Assembly (NCBI GenBank): GCA_963796155.1
Contig: CAWCKT010000049.1
Coordinates: forward strand, 20,980 to 84,979
Length of the DNA: 64,000 nt
From: AP-15 sp963796155
GTDB taxonomy: Bacteria; Pseudomonadota; Alphaproteobacteria; ATCC43930; CGMCC-115725
Reading direction: 5' to 3'
Below, in pieces: positions 61,222 through 64,000 of this stretch (position 1 is its first letter; the number at the start of each line of letters is the position of its first letter). Position numbers and translations under genes: made by a program. Under the pieces are notes generated by a model, which was not told where the DNA came from, did no database searches, and was given only the letters and a program-made list of their open reading frames with translations.

Positions 61222-61307
61222 GATAGCTTCGACTCGGTCAGGTCGAGCACCCGCAGCCCGTGCAGCGGGCCATCACGATCGGCGGCAAGGTGCTTCGGAT
61301 CAGCCAC
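60307..61307 (-). pseudogene. CaiB/BaiF CoA transferase, copy 2, internal deletion
   Basis: A GTG at 61307 with GGAGG in front opens a genuine N-terminus (VADPKHLAADRDG, then LHGLRVLDLTE, the family's G-L-R-V-L-D-L-T motif). The next 50 or so codons are deleted, and the joint near 61222-61245 runs out of frame into AIDVLVENYRPAVMPRAG, after which the gene is intact to its end (ARGVL). Thus copy 2 keeps the start that copy 1 lacks, while copy 1 keeps part of what copy 2 lost. Both are dead. Confidence 0.85.
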
Positions 61308-61577
61308 TTCCGTATCCTCCCGTGTTCGCAAGCGGTCGCCCGCGCCCCCTTGTGGCGGCCGGACTCATGCCTATATGAGGTTTGACGTGCGATATTATCA
61401 ATTATCAAAATGGTGTTTCACCTTGCTCCCGAATTCCGCTGCCAATCCGCTGCCAATCCGCTGCCAACTGGTTCCCGCGAACACATCCAAGCCGTTGATA
61501 TTACGTACAATTTGGCAAAGGAGAGCGGTTTGCAGGCACCAACACGCGTTTTTTCCCTGACAGCAGGGAAAGGCGGC

Positions 61578-62012
61578 CTATTTGGCCGCCAGCATGTCGC
61601 GGAGACCGCGCAGAGCCAGGTAGTAGCCGGGCAGCCCGAACCCTGTGACCATGCCATGGCTGACCCGGGCGGTCTCGGAGACCGGGCCGCGCCGCACCGG
61701 GTTCGAGATATGGATCTCGACCGTCGGGAAGCGCACCTGGGCAATCGCCGCGACCAGTGCGGGATAACCGCTCGAATAGCCGGCCGGGTTGAAGAGTGCG
61801 GCGTCGAAGCCCCTGTCGTTCGCCTCGTAGAGCTTGTTGATGACCTCGCCCTCGATGTTCGAATGAAAAATCTCGATTTCGAGGCCGAGTTCGGCGGCAT
61901 AACCGCGGATGCGCTCGTCGTATTCGGGCAAAGTCATCGGCCCGAAGATCTCGGTCTGGACCTTTCCGCGCATATTCATGCCCGCACCGTGGATGACCAG
62001 AATTTTCGCCAT
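61578..62012 (-). CDS. Divergent type II 3-dehydroquinase (AroQ)-like protein
   Basis: 144 residues with the flavodoxin-like type II dehydroquinase fold. ILVIHGAGMNMRG replaces the usual NGPNLN-LG loop, EIFHSNIEGEVINKLYEA matches the Q-S-N-x-E-G-x-L helix, NPAGYSSGYPAL replaces NPGAYTHTS-AL, and VEIHISNPVRRG keeps the E-x-H-x-S-N segment with catalytic His. The catalytic Tyr of the lid loop appears to be Phe (TEIFGP) and the lid Arg is not aligned, so dehydroquinate dehydration is doubtful. Related AroQ-like proteins occur in catabolic clusters. Short tandem GCTGCCAATCC repeats lie upstream near 61438-61466. Confidence 0.75.
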   Translation of the reverse strand: MAKILVIHGAGMNMRGKVQTEIFGPMTLPEYDERIRGYAAELGLEIEIFHSNIEGEVINKLYEANDRGFDAALFNPAGYSSGYPALVAAIAQVRFPTVEIHISNPVRRGPVSETARVSHGMVTGFGLPGYYLALRGLRDMLAAK

Positions 62013-62136
62013 GTCGCTCCTCGCATCAAATCTGCGGCCGATGCTAGTTGACGAGCCAATTCAATGACAAGGGTCGCGGCGGCGACCGATTGGCGCTAGA
62101 CTGTGCTCGGATCGACGGTGTCGGTCGGGGGGCACG

Positions 62137-63097
62137 ATGCGGAGCGGTCGTTGGGCGGGCGTGGTTCCAGGGGCGATGACCGCGCTGCTTCTGATGCCGC
62201 CGCACGGACCCGCGGCCGGGGCCGCGCCGAAGTCCAAGCCGCACGCGACCGTCGCATCCGTCAAGCGGGCCGTCGCGAAAAATGCCGAGAGCGTTCAGCT
62301 GGTCACGTTCCCTGATACCGAATGGCGCCCGGTCAAGGTCATCCGCGGCGGGACGCCGGCGAACCCCGCGAATGCCGGGAACCAACCGGCGGAAAGGGCC
62401 GAGACCGCCGAGATCGTCAGCTTCGGCGACCCGAACAGCAAACCGGTCAGGGTAGTGCGCGGCGATACCGCCGGTGCGGCGGGCTGCCGGGAGGCCGCCG
62501 CGCGCGAGCGGCGGGAACAGCGAATTGGTCACCTTCGCCGACCCTCGCGAGCGGCCGGTGACGGTGCTCAGAGGCTCGGTCGCGCAATCGGTGGCGGGCA
62601 TCGAGCTTTTCGGGCCGGCGCGGGAGCCTGATCTCGATCGCGTCGCCTTCGCCGTCGACGGCGCCGAATCCAGTCACGGGACCGATCTCAGAATGTGGCG
62701 GCCCGAGCCGAGCGGACCGCAGGGGCCAATGCAGGTCACCGCCGCCGCGGCGGTGGATATCGGCGGCGGCGACCGGTTCGACATTGCCGAGAACCGCCAA
62801 TTGGGTCGTGCCTATCTTGCGCGCATGTTTCGGCGGTACGGCAATTGGCCGGATGCGATCGCGGCCTACAACTGGGGTCCCGGGAACATGGATTTCTGGA
62901 TCGGTACCGGACGGCCGAGCGCCGGCTTTCCTATCGAGGTCGAGCGCTATCGCGATCGCGTTCTGCGTGATGTCGGATATGACGAAACATCCCTCGGTCC
63001 GCTGTTTCACGGCGACCGGCAGTTCCCTGAGATCACTCCCGCAGATGTCGGGCAATATCGGACCGTCGTGATCTCCACCCGACAGAATGCAAAGTGA
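62137..63097 (+). CDS. Exported lytic transglycosylase-like protein with N-terminal repeats (frameshift)
   Basis: About 320 codons with one indel between 62460 and 62510. Signal-like start (MRSGRWAGVVPGAMTALLLM ... AAGAA). Then three repeats about 45 residues apart, pattern (L/I)V(T/S)F-x-D-x4-PV-x-V-(I/V/L)RG: LVTFPDTEWRPVKVIRG, IVSFGDPNSKPVRVVRG, LVTFADPRERPVTVLRG (the last in the second frame). The C-terminal SLT domain has VAFAVDGAESSHGTDLRMW with the catalytic Glu, QGPMQVTAAAA and AIAAYNWGPGN. It cleaves peptidoglycan in the periplasm; the repeats may bind the wall. The indel falls between repeats 2 and 3. Confidence 0.78.
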
Positions 63098-63251
63098 GCA
63101 TCAGCCCCCACTAATCCGACGTCTTCCCGCCCTCAGCTCTCGCCTCGTCTCCGATACCGAGAGCTCGGCTGGCAGCCAGGGAAATTCGAGTTGGCTATCG
63201 GGCGAATTTCTCTGGACCGCGTCTGGGACGGGTACTCGAAGGAGGCGGGTT

Positions 63252-64000
63252 ATGAAATCGCGGGTAGACTACGACGCCATCGCTTCGCTCTATAATTCGT
63301 CGCCCTATCGAGAGCGGCCGGTCGATCCCGAGCTTTTGGCGTTTATGGCGCAGCGTGCGTCGGGTGATACGCCGTCGATCCTGGATGTCGGTTGCGGAAC
63401 GGGAAACCAGCTGGTCGCTGATCGTGCGGCCCTCTCGTCCGCGCTGCTGGTCGGGGTCGACAAGTCGCTCGGCATGCTGCGGCAAGCATCGCCGAAAGCC
63501 CCGGGCATCGTCTGGGTGAAAGCCGACGGTTCGGCACTACCGTTTGAGGTAGACAGCTTCGACTTCGTGACCTGCCAATTCGCCTTTCATCACCTGCGGG
63601 ACAAGGCCGGCATGCTGCGGGAAGCGTTCCGCGTTCTGCGCCCCGAGGGCCGCTTGGTTCTGCGCAACATGTGTCCGCAAGAATGCGCCGATTGGCTCTA
63701 TTACGAGTATTTCCCGGAGGCGCGGGCTCTCGACCTGGAGGATTTCTGGCCTCTGGAGACCATTAGCGCGGTCATGGAGGCGAGCGGTTTTGTGGCGGTG
63801 AGCGTCGAGCGCGAGCATTTGCATTTCGCGCAGGATTTGCGGGTTTGGTTCGATACGGTGCGCCGGCGTGACACTTGTTCCCAGCTGCTCGCGATCGGCG
63901 ATGACGCCTACGAGGCAGGGCTGCGTCGCTTGGCGGAGGAGCTCGCTGAGCGGAGCGGTCCACTGCTGCGAGACGATCACCTCTGCCTCGTGACCATCCG
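63252..64000 (+). CDS. Class I SAM-dependent methyltransferase, partial at window end
   Basis: Start ATG preceded by AAGGAGGCGGGTT. At least 249 residues without a stop. YDAIASLYNSSPYRERPV, motif I ILDVGCGTGNQLVA (about 43-56), GVDKSLGMLRQA, VKADGSALPFEVDSFDFVTC and AFRVLRPEGRLVLRNM are typical of UbiE/Methyltransf_11 enzymes. Small-molecule substrate unknown. Follows the transglycosylase gene by 155 bp on the same strand. The 3' end lies outside the window. Confidence 0.87.
   Translation, partial: MKSRVDYDAIASLYNSSPYRERPVDPELLAFMAQRASGDTPSILDVGCGTGNQLVADRAALSSALLVGVDKSLGMLRQASPKAPGIVWVKADGSALPFEVDSFDFVTCQFAFHHLRDKAGMLREAFRVLRPEGRLVLRNMCPQECADWLYYEYFPEARALDLEDFWPLETISAVMEASGFVAVSVEREHLHFAQDLRVWFDTVRRRDTCSQLLAIGDDAYEAGLRRLAEELAERSGPLLRDDHLCLVTI

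Overview
The window looks like a high-GC alphaproteobacterial chromosome segment, tentatively Rhodospirillales-like. Reasons: the core order rpmI-rplT-pheS-pheT, a PhaR-type polyhydroxyalkanoate regulator beside a PHA synthase-like gene, alphaproteobacterial-style REP palindromes, and many catabolic families (CaiB/BaiF CoA transferases, UbiD, LLM-class flavin monooxygenases, HpaB, GMC oxidoreductase, GST, enoyl-CoA hydratase). The taxonomic call is inference; no rRNA or tRNA gene was recognised.

Layout. 1-5.8 kb: lipoprotein (partial), ROK/polyphosphate glucokinase-like kinase, frameshifted enoyl-CoA hydratase, VOC protein, duplicated EthD-like protein, GST and an HpaB-type monooxygenase. 6-9.4 kb: a scrambled accessory patch with a BrnT/BrnA toxin-antitoxin pair, a 5'-truncated second hpaB copy, a resolvase relic and a second decayed brnA. 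9.4-14.2 kb: PHA synthase-like/PhaE-like/PhaR genes, an EAL phosphodiesterase, a hydrolase and an XRE regulator. 14.3-23.5 kb: asparagine synthase plus a 774-residue glycosyltransferase-like/coiled-coil/methyltransferase-like hybrid, then pheT, pheS, rplT, rpmI and a histidine phosphatase. 23.7-31.5 kb: an extradiol dioxygenase relic, a split ThDP decarboxylase, secreted proteins, a GT39 glycosyltransferase and a DHA2-type MFS pump. 31.8-37.2 kb: a DUF559 nuclease bracketed by a perfect 42-bp inverted repeat, an IS4-family element, a ThDP enzyme and an IS1202-like element. 37.3-48 kb: catabolic genes (hydrolases, GMC oxidoreductase, two LLM monooxygenases, flavoprotein disulfide reductase, SDR, UbiD, methyltransferase) with two 135-136 bp MITEs. 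49.4-53.4 kb: a molybdenum hydroxylase of isoquinoline 1-oxidoreductase type with a three-haem cytochrome c. 53.5-61.3 kb: an island holding a Phd-family antitoxin gene abutting a 5.2-kb SF1 helicase/nuclease gene, flanked by two near-identical truncated CoA-transferase copies. 61.6-64 kb: a divergent AroQ-like protein, a lytic transglycosylase and a methyltransferase cut by the window end.

Genes working together: the 33.9-48 kb block reads as an accessory catabolic region (decarboxylation, flavin monooxygenation, hydrolysis, alcohol oxidation) without an identifiable substrate. The iorA-iorB-cytochrome unit would pass electrons from a periplasmic or membrane-facing Mo hydroxylase to the respiratory chain.

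Quality caveat: single-base frameshifts interrupt many genes, including essential pheS (twice). Several sit in or near homopolymers, so part of the pseudogenisation may be sequencing error. The helicase gene is broken so often that real decay is more likely there.
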